In this document: piece by piece, positions 8,427 through 17,106 of the stretch
How positions within the stretch are numbered: position 1 is the first letter of the stretch
Layout: each line of letters opens with the position of its first letter
From: Streptomyces sp. HNM0575
GTDB taxonomy: Bacteria; Actinomycetota; Actinomycetes; Streptomycetales; Streptomycetaceae
Reading direction: 5' to 3'
Assembly (NCBI RefSeq): GCF_012726265.1
Contig: NZ_JAASAG010000010.1
Span: 248,001 to 312,000, forward strand
DNA length: 64,000 nt
Made by a program: the position numbers and the translations under genes
Notes under the pieces: model-generated
What the model was told of the DNA's origin: nothing
The model's database searches: none
What the model saw: only the letters and a program-made list of their open reading frames with translations

Positions 8427-9980
8427 TCAGCGCAACGTGCTGCCGAACAGCGCCTTCTTGTCGGGCGCTTCGACGTCAAGCGGCCCGAACGCCTTCGCAC
8501 CGTCCGTCGTCACACCCTTCTCGGTGCCGCGCAGCGACCACAACGCACCGGCGGTCTCGTTCTCCTCGGTCGAGGAGACGTTGAGGTCGCGGTGTCCGTC
8601 GCCGTCTACGTCGAGCAGGGCGCAGGACGCGCCCAACTCGTCGCCCTCCTCGGCGACTCCGGGCACGCCCTCGGAGTCCTGGTCCACCAGCTGGCTTCCG
8701 GCGCCCGTGACACCGGACTTGGAGCCGGGCAGCAGGCCGACGGCGCCCGAGTCGGTCTTGTCGCCGCCGTCCTTCCAGCGGATGCCGAGCGCGACCTCGG
8801 CCTTGCCGTCGCCGGTGACGTCGGCGACCGAGACGCAGGAGCCGAACAGCTCGCCGTCCTGCGGCTTCTCGCCGGGGAATCCGTCGATGGTCTGGTCGAA
8901 GGTCTGCTTGCGGCTCTTGGAGAGGCCGTCCTTCGTGCCGAAGGCGACGTTGATCTCGTCCTCCAGGTCGCTGGACGCGCTCGCCACGAGGTCGTCGAAG
9001 CCGTCGCCGTCCACGTCGCCGAGGTCCATGTCGACCCGGTCGCCCTCGGGGCCCTTGGCCACCTTGAAGCCCGAATCACCGCCCAGCAGCACGTCGTTGC
9101 CGTACACGCCGTCGCCCTCGTAGCGCCAGACGGCCATGTCCTGCCGGTCGTCGCCGTTGACGTCGCCGACGGCGCGGGTCTCGGAGGGACCGCTGAACGA
9201 ATCGGGTCCGTCGATGCACGAGTCGTTCTCCGCGCACTTGGCGCCGGGGTGCTGCTCGTCGTAGCCGTTCCACTGGGACTTGTCCAGGAAGTCCGTCTTC
9301 TTGGCGGGCTTGCCCTCCCGCGAGACGGGGCCCTTCCACAGAGCGGCGGGCTGTGCCACCGGGTCGTCCCCGCTGCTGCCGGGATCGCCGAGCAGGACCA
9401 GGTCGGTCTTGCCGTCGCCGTCGAAGTCGCCGGCCTGCGGCGTCGCCCCGTACGAGGGGACTGCCGTGCCGCCGGTCAGGCCCTCGGACGAGCCCCACAG
9501 GATGACGCTGCCCGCCTTGGCGGTCTCCGAGCCGATGACGAGGTCGTCGAAGCCGTCGCCGTCCAGGTCCCCCTTGCTGAACGACGCGCCGAACTGCTGC
9601 TTGGCGGCGGCCGATCCGGGCACGCCGCTCGTCGTACGGTCCACGACCGTCTTGTGCGACGGGTCCAGCCCGTCGGCCGAACCGTATGTGACGGTCACAT
9701 AGCCGGCGCTCGCCTTGCCGGAGACGGTGCCCCCCGGTGCACCGACCACCATGTCCGCGTAGCCGTCGTTGTTGAAGTCGTCGCCCTTGTTCGCCTTCTT
9801 CGCGGCCGAACTCGGCTGCTCCGCCGCGGCGTCGGCCGTCTGCGAGGAGAGCGACCAGGCGGTCAGGCCGCCGCCGGCCACGAGCAGCAGGGCGGCTGCC
9901 GACGCCGCGGCACGAGTGGCCCGCTCCTTGCGGCTGCGGGGCTCGCCCGGGGCGGCCGGGCTTCGTCGTATGTACGTCAT
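8427..9980 (-). CDS. Secreted FG-GAP/VCBS repeat protein (integrin alpha N-like)
   Basis: A 517-residue protein. A basic N-terminus and hydrophobic segment (about 24-46) form a signal or anchor, followed by repeated calcium-binding blades of the FG-GAP type, for example DFNNDGYADMVVGAP, DLDGDGFDDLVIGS, DFDGDGKTDLVLLG, DVDGDGFDDLVAS and DVDGDGHRDLNVS. Such repeats form beta-propellers, usually outside the cell, and are common and expanded in Streptomyces. There is no catalytic domain. The ligand or function is unknown. It is probably monocistronic, with a 0.8-kb non-coding stretch upstream. Confidence 0.9.
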   Translation of the reverse strand: MTYIRRSPAAPGEPRSRKERATRAAASAAALLLVAGGGLTAWSLSSQTADAAAEQPSSAAKKANKGDDFNNDGYADMVVGAPGGTVSGKASAGYVTVTYGSADGLDPSHKTVVDRTTSGVPGSAAAKQQFGASFSKGDLDGDGFDDLVIGSETAKAGSVILWGSSEGLTGGTAVPSYGATPQAGDFDGDGKTDLVLLGDPGSSGDDPVAQPAALWKGPVSREGKPAKKTDFLDKSQWNGYDEQHPGAKCAENDSCIDGPDSFSGPSETRAVGDVNGDDRQDMAVWRYEGDGVYGNDVLLGGDSGFKVAKGPEGDRVDMDLGDVDGDGFDDLVASASSDLEDEINVAFGTKDGLSKSRKQTFDQTIDGFPGEKPQDGELFGSCVSVADVTGDGKAEVALGIRWKDGGDKTDSGAVGLLPGSKSGVTGAGSQLVDQDSEGVPGVAEEGDELGASCALLDVDGDGHRDLNVSSTEENETAGALWSLRGTEKGVTTDGAKAFGPLDVEAPDKKALFGSTLR

Positions 9981-10792
9981 CCGTTGCTTCCTTCGGTCAC
10001 AAGGTCACATCCGGTTGCATGGACACGCGGCGGGGTCCAACTGGTTGCACCAGCACGGGAGTTGGTTCATACCAGAATGGGAGGCACGTGCCCCGCCGCA
10101 GGTGACGAGGGGGTTACGCCGTCACGACGCACCGGCGTCCCGGAGGTGGCCGCAGGTCTCATCCGCGTAGCGGAGGGGATTCCCGGGGCCCGCCGCGCGG
10201 TCGACGACGCGGACGCGGCGGTTCGCAGGCCGCCGGGTCCATACGGGCCGACCCTCGCCCGTTCCCTTGCAGGGAGCAAGTGACGCTCCGTCAGTCATCC
10301 GCCGGCGCACGCTCAGGGCGAGAAATCTTCACCCGATCTTCACGAACGGCTCTCCGGGTGGCGGCCACGCAACCTCCGGGCGACGGAGATCTCTCCGCGG
10401 GCGCCGGGGCCCCGTCCCCAAAGCGTCCGTCCCGGCCGCTTCCCGGCGAGACGGTCCGTACCTCGCATCCACCGCTCCTCACCGCATTCCGCTTATCCTC
10501 CGGCCGATCGCCTGCCCGCCTGGAGACGTTTTGTGGCGCTGCGGAGGAAACTGTCCTGACCTGCTCAGTTTCAGCACCGAAATGGAGTGCCAAGAGCATC
10601 TGGCCGGGGACTCCGCGTGACGAGTGATCGGTTCCGGCTATGATTTCGTGGGGCTCAGTGGACCGGACCAACTCCCGCTCCCGCACGCCGACTTGAGACC
10701 GAATCGTGCGGTTTGCGCCCCTTGGCCGTGCTTTCCGCTGCTGCCCGGGCACGCTCTGCTCCCCCGGCATTTCGATCGATTTGAGGATCCTG
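9981..10792. other. Long intergenic region upstream of the conservon
   Basis: There is no convincing gene here. Near the FG-GAP start lies a small palindrome CTGGTTGCACCAG (10041-10053), nested within CCAACT...AGTTGG arms (10037-10065), that might be an operator. The right part holds the likely cvnA promoter. The middle has low-quality open frames only. Confidence 0.6.
10617..10644 (+). promoter_or_regulatory. Putative sigma-70-type promoter of the conservon
   Basis: GTGACG (10617-10622) and TATGAT (10639-10644) are separated by 16 nt, a reasonable vegetative-type promoter, about 150 nt before the cvnA start. Predicted by eye only. Confidence 0.45.
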
Positions 10793-12469
10793 ATGGTTCG
10801 TGCTGGATCGTCACCCGGAAATCAAGGGTCCGGCCCGGTACTCGTCTGGCTGCTGCCGGCCCTCGTGACGGCGGTCGCGGCAGGCGTCGCAGTCCCCCTC
10901 GTCCACGAGGGCGCCCGTACGGCCGTCGCGGTGTGCGGCGTGGTCGCGACGCTCGCCGTCGCCGCCGTGGCCGCCGAAGTGGCGCGCCGCGGGCGGGCGT
11001 TGGCGACGCTGCGGGCGCAGCACACCCAGCAGCTGTCCGTGCTCCAGGCACGGCTGCACCAACAGGAGCGCGCCACCGTCCAGTTGGCGAAGGAACGCCT
11101 GCCGGAGGCGGTGGAGCGCCTTCAGGAGGGCGAGTTCGCCCAGGACGTGCTGCGGTCGATGCCGCAGGCGGAGGGCCTCAGCAGTGAATTCCAGGCCGCG
11201 CACCAGGAGTTGCTGCGGTCGGTCGTCGAGGCCGTGCAGGCGGAGGAGACCCTTCGCGACTCGGCGCAGCGCGGCGTCGTCAACATCGCCCGCCGTGTGC
11301 AGGCGATCGTCCACCGGCAGGCGACCGACCTGCGGGGCATGGAGGACCGGCACGGCAGCCAGCCCGACTTCTTCGCCGACCTGCTGCGCCTCGACCACGG
11401 CACCGCGCTCATCGGCCGCCTCGCGGACAGCATCGCCGTGCTCGGCGGCGCGCGCCCGGGCAGGCAGTGGAGCAAGGCCGTCCCGGTCTACAGCGTGCTG
11501 CGCGGCGCGATGTCGCGCGTACTGGACTACCAGCGCGTCGAGTTGCACTCGGTCGCGGACGTCGCCGTCGTCGGCCCCGCGGTGGAGCCGCTGATCCACG
11601 CGCTCGCCGAGCTGCTCGACAACGCCACGCGCTACTCGCCGCCCAAGGCCCGGGTCCATCTGACCGCCGGGGAGGTGCACGCGGGCATCGCCATCGAGAT
11701 CGAGGACGGCGGTGTCGGGCTGAGTGAAGAGGCCCGTTCACGCGCCGAGTTGCGGCTAAAGGAGGCCGGGGCGGGCATCGACCTCAACGACCTGGGCGAG
11801 TCGCCGCGCCTCGGCCTTGCGGTGGTCGGCCGGCTGGCGCAGGCGTACGACTTCCAGGTGTCGCTGCCGCCGTCGGCGTACGGGGGCGTGCGTGCCGTCC
11901 TCGTCGTACCGAAGAAGCTGATCACGACCGCGCCCGCCACGGGGCGGGCCCACGGCATCGGCGCCGGCCCCGGGCAGGAGACATCCCGCCGGGAAGCCCC
12001 CGCGGCACCGGCCCCCGCCCCCGCCCCCGCCGCAGCGCGCTACGCGGACGTACCGCGCACCGCGCCGGCGTCACCAGGCCTACCGGCCGACGGCCACCGG
12101 ACGCCGCCGCGCCACGAACCCTGGCTTCCGGAAACCGGCCCCGCACGGCAGGAAGACGAAGTGCAGGACGAGAAACCGCCATTGATCGAGCGCAACGCCA
12201 ACGGGCTCCCCCAGCGCCGCCGCCGTAACCCCAGCCCGGACGCCCGCCCCGGCGGCACGGCCGCCCGCAACTCCGCGGAGCAGCAGCCCTCTTCGGGCCC
12301 CGCGGGGGACGAGCCGGCCCCGGGACTGTGGATGGCCGACCTCCAGAGCGGCCTGTCGGGCGGCTCCGGCCCGGCGGAAGCGGAGCAGGACGGCACGGCG
12401 GACAGGACGGACGACAGCACCAGGGCGGCGGACCGCGACCAGGGCACGTCGTCGGATGAGGGTGAGTGA
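10793..12469 (+). CDS. cvnA: CvnA: membrane histidine-kinase-like conservon protein
   Basis: A 558-residue protein with two N-terminal membrane segments (about 12-30 and 38-58), a helical region, and a GHKL ATPase domain whose N-box is AELLDNATRYSPPKA and G-boxes are EIEDGGVGL and RLGLAVVGRLA. The C-terminus (about 375-558) is Pro/Ala-rich and disordered. No clear phospho-acceptor H-box is seen, as usual for CvnA. Conservons are streptomycete operons thought to work like a membrane-bound G-protein system. ATG 10793 has GAGGA 5 nt upstream, removing a spurious 29-codon extension. First gene of the operon. Confidence 0.92.
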   Translation: MVRAGSSPGNQGSGPVLVWLLPALVTAVAAGVAVPLVHEGARTAVAVCGVVATLAVAAVAAEVARRGRALATLRAQHTQQLSVLQARLHQQERATVQLAKERLPEAVERLQEGEFAQDVLRSMPQAEGLSSEFQAAHQELLRSVVEAVQAEETLRDSAQRGVVNIARRVQAIVHRQATDLRGMEDRHGSQPDFFADLLRLDHGTALIGRLADSIAVLGGARPGRQWSKAVPVYSVLRGAMSRVLDYQRVELHSVADVAVVGPAVEPLIHALAELLDNATRYSPPKARVHLTAGEVHAGIAIEIEDGGVGLSEEARSRAELRLKEAGAGIDLNDLGESPRLGLAVVGRLAQAYDFQVSLPPSAYGGVRAVLVVPKKLITTAPATGRAHGIGAGPGQETSRREAPAAPAPAPAPAAARYADVPRTAPASPGLPADGHRTPPRHEPWLPETGPARQEDEVQDEKPPLIERNANGLPQRRRRNPSPDARPGGTAARNSAEQQPSSGPAGDEPAPGLWMADLQSGLSGGSGPAEAEQDGTADRTDDSTRAADRDQGTSSDEGE

Positions 12470-12472
12470 ACG

Positions 12473-12877
12473 ATGGAACGGCGTGCCGACATGGACTGGA
12501 TGCTGAAGGACCTCGCGGAGACCGTCCCCCAGACCCGCCATGTGGTGGTGCTCTCCTCGGACGGCCTGTGCATGGCCAAGCACAACACCGACACCGACAC
12601 CGCCGACCGGCTGGCCGCGATCGGCTCGGGCCTTCAGAGCCTCTCCTCCGCCGTCGCGGCCGAATTCCCGCACAGCGACGGGCGGATGCGCATGGTGGTC
12701 ATCGAAGTCAACGGCGGATTCATGTACTTGATGGCCGCGGGCGCGGGCGCACACCTCGCCGTGCTGGCGGACGAGGGCGTCGACGCGGGCCTGGTCGGAG
12801 GGCGCATGAGGGACCTGGTGGCCCGCATCGGCGAGCACTTGACCAGTCCCCCGCGCGACGGCGGATTGGCCACATGA
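12473..12877 (+). CDS. cvnB: CvnB: roadblock/LC7 domain protein
   Basis: A 134-residue single-domain roadblock/LC7 protein: DWMLKDLAETVPQTRHVVVLSSDGLCMAKH starts the fold and GGFMYLMAAGAGAHLAVLAD completes it. In bacteria such proteins pair with small GTPases as regulators or activators (MglB-like), here presumably CvnD. The start is 3 nt after the cvnA stop; ATG 12491 (MDWML) is an alternative. The last codon overlaps the cvnC start in ATGA. Confidence 0.92.
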   Translation: MERRADMDWMLKDLAETVPQTRHVVVLSSDGLCMAKHNTDTDTADRLAAIGSGLQSLSSAVAAEFPHSDGRMRMVVIEVNGGFMYLMAAGAGAHLAVLADEGVDAGLVGGRMRDLVARIGEHLTSPPRDGGLAT

Positions 12878-13227
12878 GCCAGGAGGATCAGGGGTGGGAC
12901 GAGAACGGGCCCGAGCGGCTCTATGTGATCACCGGCGGCCGGAGCGACCCGGCTGAATTACGGGGCCTCGACCTGGTCACGCTCATCGTGGCCCGGGAGG
13001 CCCCGCGGGTGGGGATGCAGCCCGAGCAGGCGTCGATTCTACGCGTGTGCAGCTCCCCGCTCTCCGTCGCGGAGATCTCCGCGTACCTGGGACTTCCCGT
13101 GAGCGTGATCACCGTTCTGCTGGCGGACCTGCTGGGCGAGGAACGGGTCGAGGCGCGGTCGCCGGCCTCGACCCTTCCCGACATCGAACTGATTGAGGCG
13201 GTGATCCATGGACTCCGGAATCTCTGA
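12874..13227 (+). CDS. cvnC: CvnC: DUF742 protein
   Basis: A 117-residue DUF742 protein with the hallmarks RLYVITGGR at the start, LVTLIV in the middle and a winged-helix-like C-terminal half (LRVCSSPLSVAEISAYLGLPVSVITVLLADL). The role is unknown; it is always the third gene of conservons and proposed to interact with the other Cvn proteins at the membrane. Its ATG overlaps the cvnB stop by 4 nt, and its 3' end overlaps cvnD by 20 nt, so tight coupling is expected. Confidence 0.92.
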   Translation: MSQEDQGWDENGPERLYVITGGRSDPAELRGLDLVTLIVAREAPRVGMQPEQASILRVCSSPLSVAEISAYLGLPVSVITVLLADLLGEERVEARSPASTLPDIELIEAVIHGLRNL

Positions 13228-13828
13228 CACGGCCACGGGGCCTCGGAGCGAAGACAGACTGCCCTCCTCCGCAAGCTCCGCGGTCAAGGTCGTCATCGTC
13301 GGCGGTTTCGGTGTCGGCAAGACGACCCTGGTCCGTTCCGTCAGCGAGATCCGTCCGCTGACGACGGAAGAGACCATGACGCAGGCGAGCGAGAACGTCG
13401 ACGACACGGCGGGCGTGGAGCGCAAGACCGCCACGACCGTCGCGATGGACTTCGGCCGCATCAGCCTCAGCGACGAGCTGGTGCTGTACCTGTTCGGCAC
13501 GCCGGGCCAGCAGCGCTTCTGGTTCCTGTGGAACGGGCTGTTCGACGGTGCCCTGGGCGCCGTGGTCCTCGTCGACACCCGCCGCCTGGAGGTCAGCTTC
13601 GACGTCATCGGACGGCTGGAGGAGTCCGGCGTCCCGTTCGTCGTCGCCGTCAACGCCTTCCCGGAGGCGCCCTCTTACCCCGTGGACGACCTGCGCGCCG
13701 CCCTCGACCTGGACCCCGCCGTCCCGATCGTCGTGTGCGACGCGCGCCAGCGCTCCTCCAGCCAGGACGTACTGCTGAAGCTGATGCACTACCTGCGCTC
13801 CCTTGCACTGACCCCGGAGGCGAAGTGA
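13208..13828 (+). CDS. cvnD: CvnD: small GTP-binding protein
   Basis: A 206-residue Ras-like GTPase. P-loop GGFGVGKTT at residues 32-40, switch region with TVAMDFGRISL, G3 motif FGTPGQQRFWF (the usual DxxG aspartate is replaced by Thr-Pro-Gly-Gln context, typical of this MglA/CvnD subfamily), and VAVNAF in place of NKxD (N present, KxD absent). Conservon GTPases are proposed to signal with CvnA and CvnB at the membrane. The start at 13208 lies inside cvnC; the stop overlaps the downstream P450 start (GTGA). Confidence 0.92.
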   Translation: MDSGISDTATGPRSEDRLPSSASSAVKVVIVGGFGVGKTTLVRSVSEIRPLTTEETMTQASENVDDTAGVERKTATTVAMDFGRISLSDELVLYLFGTPGQQRFWFLWNGLFDGALGAVVLVDTRRLEVSFDVIGRLEESGVPFVVAVNAFPEAPSYPVDDLRAALDLDPAVPIVVCDARQRSSSQDVLLKLMHYLRSLALTPEAK

Positions 13829-15294
13829 CCTCTCCACCGAACGGCCCGGACCCCTCCGGCTCATCCCGCGACGCCTCCGCCGACGCCCACACCGCTGCCG
13901 CCGCCGCCCCGCCGCCCGGCTGCCCCGCACACGGCCTCGGCCCCGACGGGCTGCGCCGGCTCTACGGTCCGGAGGCCGACGCCGACCCCATCGCCCTCTA
14001 CGAACGCCTTCGCGGCGAGCACGGCTCCGTCGCGCCCGTACTGCTGCCCGGAGACCGCCCCGCGTGGCTCGTGCTGGGGCACCGGGAGAACCTGGAGGTC
14101 GCGCGCACGCCGTCGCTCTTCTCCCGCGACTCCCGGCTGTGGCGCGACATGCAGCAGGGCAAGGTCCCGCCGGACCACCCCCTCGCGCCGCTGACGATGT
14201 GGCAGCCGCTGTGCGTCTTCGCCGACGGGGAGGAGCACGCGCGGTTGCGCAAGGCCGTCACCGAGAGCCTGTCGCAGTTCGAGGCGCGCGGCATCCGCCG
14301 TTACGTGACGCGCTTCGCGCACCAGCTCATCGACGAGTTCGAACCGGAGGGACGGGCCGACCTCGTCGAGCAGTTCGCCGACCAGCTGCCGCTGCGCGTG
14401 ATCACGCAGCTGTTCGGCATGCCCGAGCACTACGGGCCGCGGCTGACCGACGCCGCCAAGGACATGATCCGCGGCACCGAGACCGCGGTGGCCAGCAACG
14501 ACTACATCACCGAAGCGCTCCAGGACCTCGTGGACCGCAAGCGCGTCGACCCCGGCCACGACGTGGCGTCCAAGCTGCTGGAGCACCCGGCCCGGCTGAG
14601 CAACGACGAGGTGCGCGAGCATCTGCGCGTCGTCCTCGTCTCGGCCAACGAACCGACCGTCAACCTGATCGCGAACACCCTCCGTCTCGTACTGACCGAC
14701 CAGCGCTTCCGGGCCACTCTGGCCGGCGGGCACATGACGCTGCCCGACGCCCTGGAACAGGTGCTGTGGGACGAGCCGCCGATGACGACGAATATCGGCC
14801 GCTGGGCGACCGGCGACGCACAGCTCGCGGGCCATCCGATCAAGGCCGGAGACATGCTGCTGCTCGGCCTCGCCGCCGGCAACGCCGATCCGCAGATCCG
14901 CCCCGACAAGTCGACGCCCATGCACGGCAATCGCTCGCATCTCGCGTTCAGCGGCGGCCCCCACGAGTGCCCGGGACAGGACCTCGGCAGGGCCATCGTC
15001 GACACGGGCATCGACACCCTCCTCTCGCGGGTGCCGGATCTCCGGCTCGCGGTGCCCGAGGAGAAGCTGACCTGGGAGACCGCGCTGATGTCGCGCCGAC
15101 TCGTGTCGCTGCCCGTGACGTTCGCGGCGCGGCGGGGCAAGGGCGGCGGGCGGCAGGGCCCCGGTGTGCCCTCCGTCGAACTCCCGCCGCTCCAGCCGCA
15201 GGAGACCGCCTCGGCGCCGATGCCTCCGGCGGCGCCGCCCGTCGTCCGCACGTCGTGGTGGGCGTCGCTGAAGCAGAAGCTGAGGGGTCGGTGA
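13825..15294 (+). CDS. Conservon-associated cytochrome P450 lacking ExxR (CYP157-like)
   Basis: A 489-residue P450 whose GTG start overlaps cvnD. The haem loop is FSGGPHECPG (ligand Cys382). The K-helix motif ExxR, nearly universal in P450s, is absent: the segment reads EQVLW at residues 311-315. CYP157 family members of Streptomyces are known for the same kind of replacement (EQSLW) and sit in conservons, so this is very likely one of them. The I-helix also deviates (SANEPTVN). The C-terminal 60 residues are Pro-rich with a basic end, unusual for bacterial P450s. The catalytic role is uncertain; a regulatory or redox-partner role in conservon signalling (as for RarE) is plausible. Confidence 0.9.
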   Translation: MTSPPNGPDPSGSSRDASADAHTAAAAAPPPGCPAHGLGPDGLRRLYGPEADADPIALYERLRGEHGSVAPVLLPGDRPAWLVLGHRENLEVARTPSLFSRDSRLWRDMQQGKVPPDHPLAPLTMWQPLCVFADGEEHARLRKAVTESLSQFEARGIRRYVTRFAHQLIDEFEPEGRADLVEQFADQLPLRVITQLFGMPEHYGPRLTDAAKDMIRGTETAVASNDYITEALQDLVDRKRVDPGHDVASKLLEHPARLSNDEVREHLRVVLVSANEPTVNLIANTLRLVLTDQRFRATLAGGHMTLPDALEQVLWDEPPMTTNIGRWATGDAQLAGHPIKAGDMLLLGLAAGNADPQIRPDKSTPMHGNRSHLAFSGGPHECPGQDLGRAIVDTGIDTLLSRVPDLRLAVPEEKLTWETALMSRRLVSLPVTFAARRGKGGGRQGPGVPSVELPPLQPQETASAPMPPAAPPVVRTSWWASLKQKLRGR

Positions 15295-15729
15295 GGCCGG
15301 AACACCTGACCGCACATGCCCGGGATGCCGGTAATGCCCCGGACCCATTCAGCCACTGGCGTCAACTCGCCCCGCAACGACGGTAGTTGAACGTGTAATC
15401 GTCGGTGACCTGGGGGAAGGCTCCCTGTGGCCGTGCCGGGTCCGCAGCGTGCCACGCCTGCTCCCTGTGGCCGGACTTCCCCTTGCGGAAGAGGGGTCGT
15501 CCATGCAGCAGACGGTGACGGCCGGGCTCCCGGCGGTATGGGAGTGCGTCGTCTCCGCTGGCAGTACGTGGTATTGGCCGGTTCTACCCGGTGCAGTGGG
15601 CCGAGAACGACGGGCACGACGAGAACGATGAAAACGCGAAGAACGCCGAGAACGTCGAGAACAGGGCCTGCTGCCGAGTGGTCGAGTGGAAGGCGGCGCG
15701 AAGCCGCCGGATTACCGAGGTGATCGACA
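15295..15729. other. 435-nt spacer between P450 and terpene synthase
   Basis: No gene is supported. It holds a direct repeat CTCCCTGTGGCCG (first copy near 15422, second near 15461) and, at 15601-15665, purine-rich repeats of GAGAAC that create an Asn/Glu-rich open frame without a ribosome binding site. The terpene synthase may therefore have its own promoter here rather than depend on the conservon. Confidence 0.5.
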
Positions 15730-16833
15730 GTGGAGCACGGGTTGACCGTTCCACCCGTTTTCTCTCCCATCCCGCCAGCGATCCATCCCCGTCACGAGGC
15801 GATCAACGAGCGCACGACGGCCTGGGCCAACGGCTTCGGCATCGGTTCGCCCGAGCTACGAAAGAAGCTCGTCGCGCATGACATCGGCACCTTCGCCGCC
15901 CGGGTACTGCCCGAGGGCCGCGAGGAAGTCGTGTCCATACTCGCCGACTTCGTCATCTGGCTCTTCGGAGTCGACGACGGACTGTGCGAGGAGGGCGAAC
16001 TGGGCAAGAACCCCGCGGAGTTGGTCGGCGAGCTCTCCCGCATGCTGCGGGTCGCCCAGAACCCGGGAGTGCCCATGCTCTCGGACAACCCCCTCGCCAC
16101 GGGCCTGAGAGACCTGCGCCACCGGGTGTCCCGCTTTGCGACACCCGGCCAGGAGGCCCGCTGGGTGGACGCGCTGCGCGAGTACTTCCTCTCCGTCGTG
16201 TGGGAGGCCTCCCACCGCAGCAGCGAGACCGTCCCCGGTCTCAACGACTACACGCTGATGCGCCTCTACGACGGCGCCACGTCGGTCGTGCTGCCGCTGC
16301 TGGAGATGGGCCACGGCTACGAGCTGCACCCCAGCGAGCGGGACAGCACCGCCGTCAGAGCCGTCGCGGAGATGGCGTACTTCATCATCACCTGGGACAA
16401 CGACCTCTTCTCGTACCACAAGGAGAGCAGGGCGCAGCAGTACTACCTCAACGTGCTGCGCGTGCTGGAGCACGAGCAACGCCTCACCCCCGCCGAGGCG
16501 TTGACCGAGGCCGTCGCCCAACGCGACCGCGTCATGTGCCTGTTCCTGCGGCTGCGCGACGAACTCGCCGCCACGGGGAGCCCGCAGCTGCGCCAGTACC
16601 TGGAGAACCTCGGGACGTTCATCCGCGGCGCCCAGGACTGGGGCATCAGCTCACTTCGCTATACGACGCCCGACGATCCCGCCGGACTGCCCTCGACCTT
16701 CTGCGACACCCCGACCGACGACAGCGATCAGGCGCTGGACATCCCCGCCGTCGCGTGGTGGTGGGACGTGCTCCCCGAGAGGGAAACGTTTCAGCCTGTA
16801 CGTGGCGAATTCCATCGGTCCGCGGTGGTGTGA
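15730..16833 (+). CDS. Class I terpene synthase (probable sesquiterpene cyclase)
   Basis: A 367-residue cyclase. The first metal motif is VDDGLCEE (Asp82, Asp83, Glu87/88), a DDxxxE variant. The NSE triad is NDLFSYHKE (Asn224, Ser228, Glu232), and the C-terminal RY pair is Arg310-Tyr311. These bind three Mg2+ and the diphosphate of farnesyl or geranyl diphosphate, which the enzyme ionises and cyclises. The size suits a sesquiterpene synthase; the product cannot be deduced. Start GTG 15730 has GAGGTG about 8 nt upstream. Neighbouring P450s, especially the one at 17107, are likely tailoring enzymes. Confidence 0.93.
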   Translation: MEHGLTVPPVFSPIPPAIHPRHEAINERTTAWANGFGIGSPELRKKLVAHDIGTFAARVLPEGREEVVSILADFVIWLFGVDDGLCEEGELGKNPAELVGELSRMLRVAQNPGVPMLSDNPLATGLRDLRHRVSRFATPGQEARWVDALREYFLSVVWEASHRSSETVPGLNDYTLMRLYDGATSVVLPLLEMGHGYELHPSERDSTAVRAVAEMAYFIITWDNDLFSYHKESRAQQYYLNVLRVLEHEQRLTPAEALTEAVAQRDRVMCLFLRLRDELAATGSPQLRQYLENLGTFIRGAQDWGISSLRYTTPDDPAGLPSTFCDTPTDDSDQALDIPAVAWWWDVLPERETFQPVRGEFHRSAVV

Positions 16834-17106
16834 AGCCACCCTCCGGGGCCGCGCTGTGATGCCGCGAGGCTCACGGCTCCGCCCCCGGCACAGGCCGCCC
16901 TGACAGCGACAGCGCCCCACGACCGACCGGCACGCCACGACCGACCGGCAACGCCCTGCCCGACCGGAACGCCCCGACCGACCGCGCCCGAACCCATGGG
17001 CGCCCCCACCAACCCCCCACCGAACAGCACGGCCCACACCGACAAACCCCACATCGGCTGCACCTCCGCCCCGGACCCCCCACTACCGCCGTAAGGAGCT
17101 GCGTAC

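Noticed and set aside
15449..15881. Small Asn/Glu-rich open frames before the terpene synthase
   Set aside because: They arise from GAGAAC repeats, lack ribosome binding sites and run into the cyclase in another frame.
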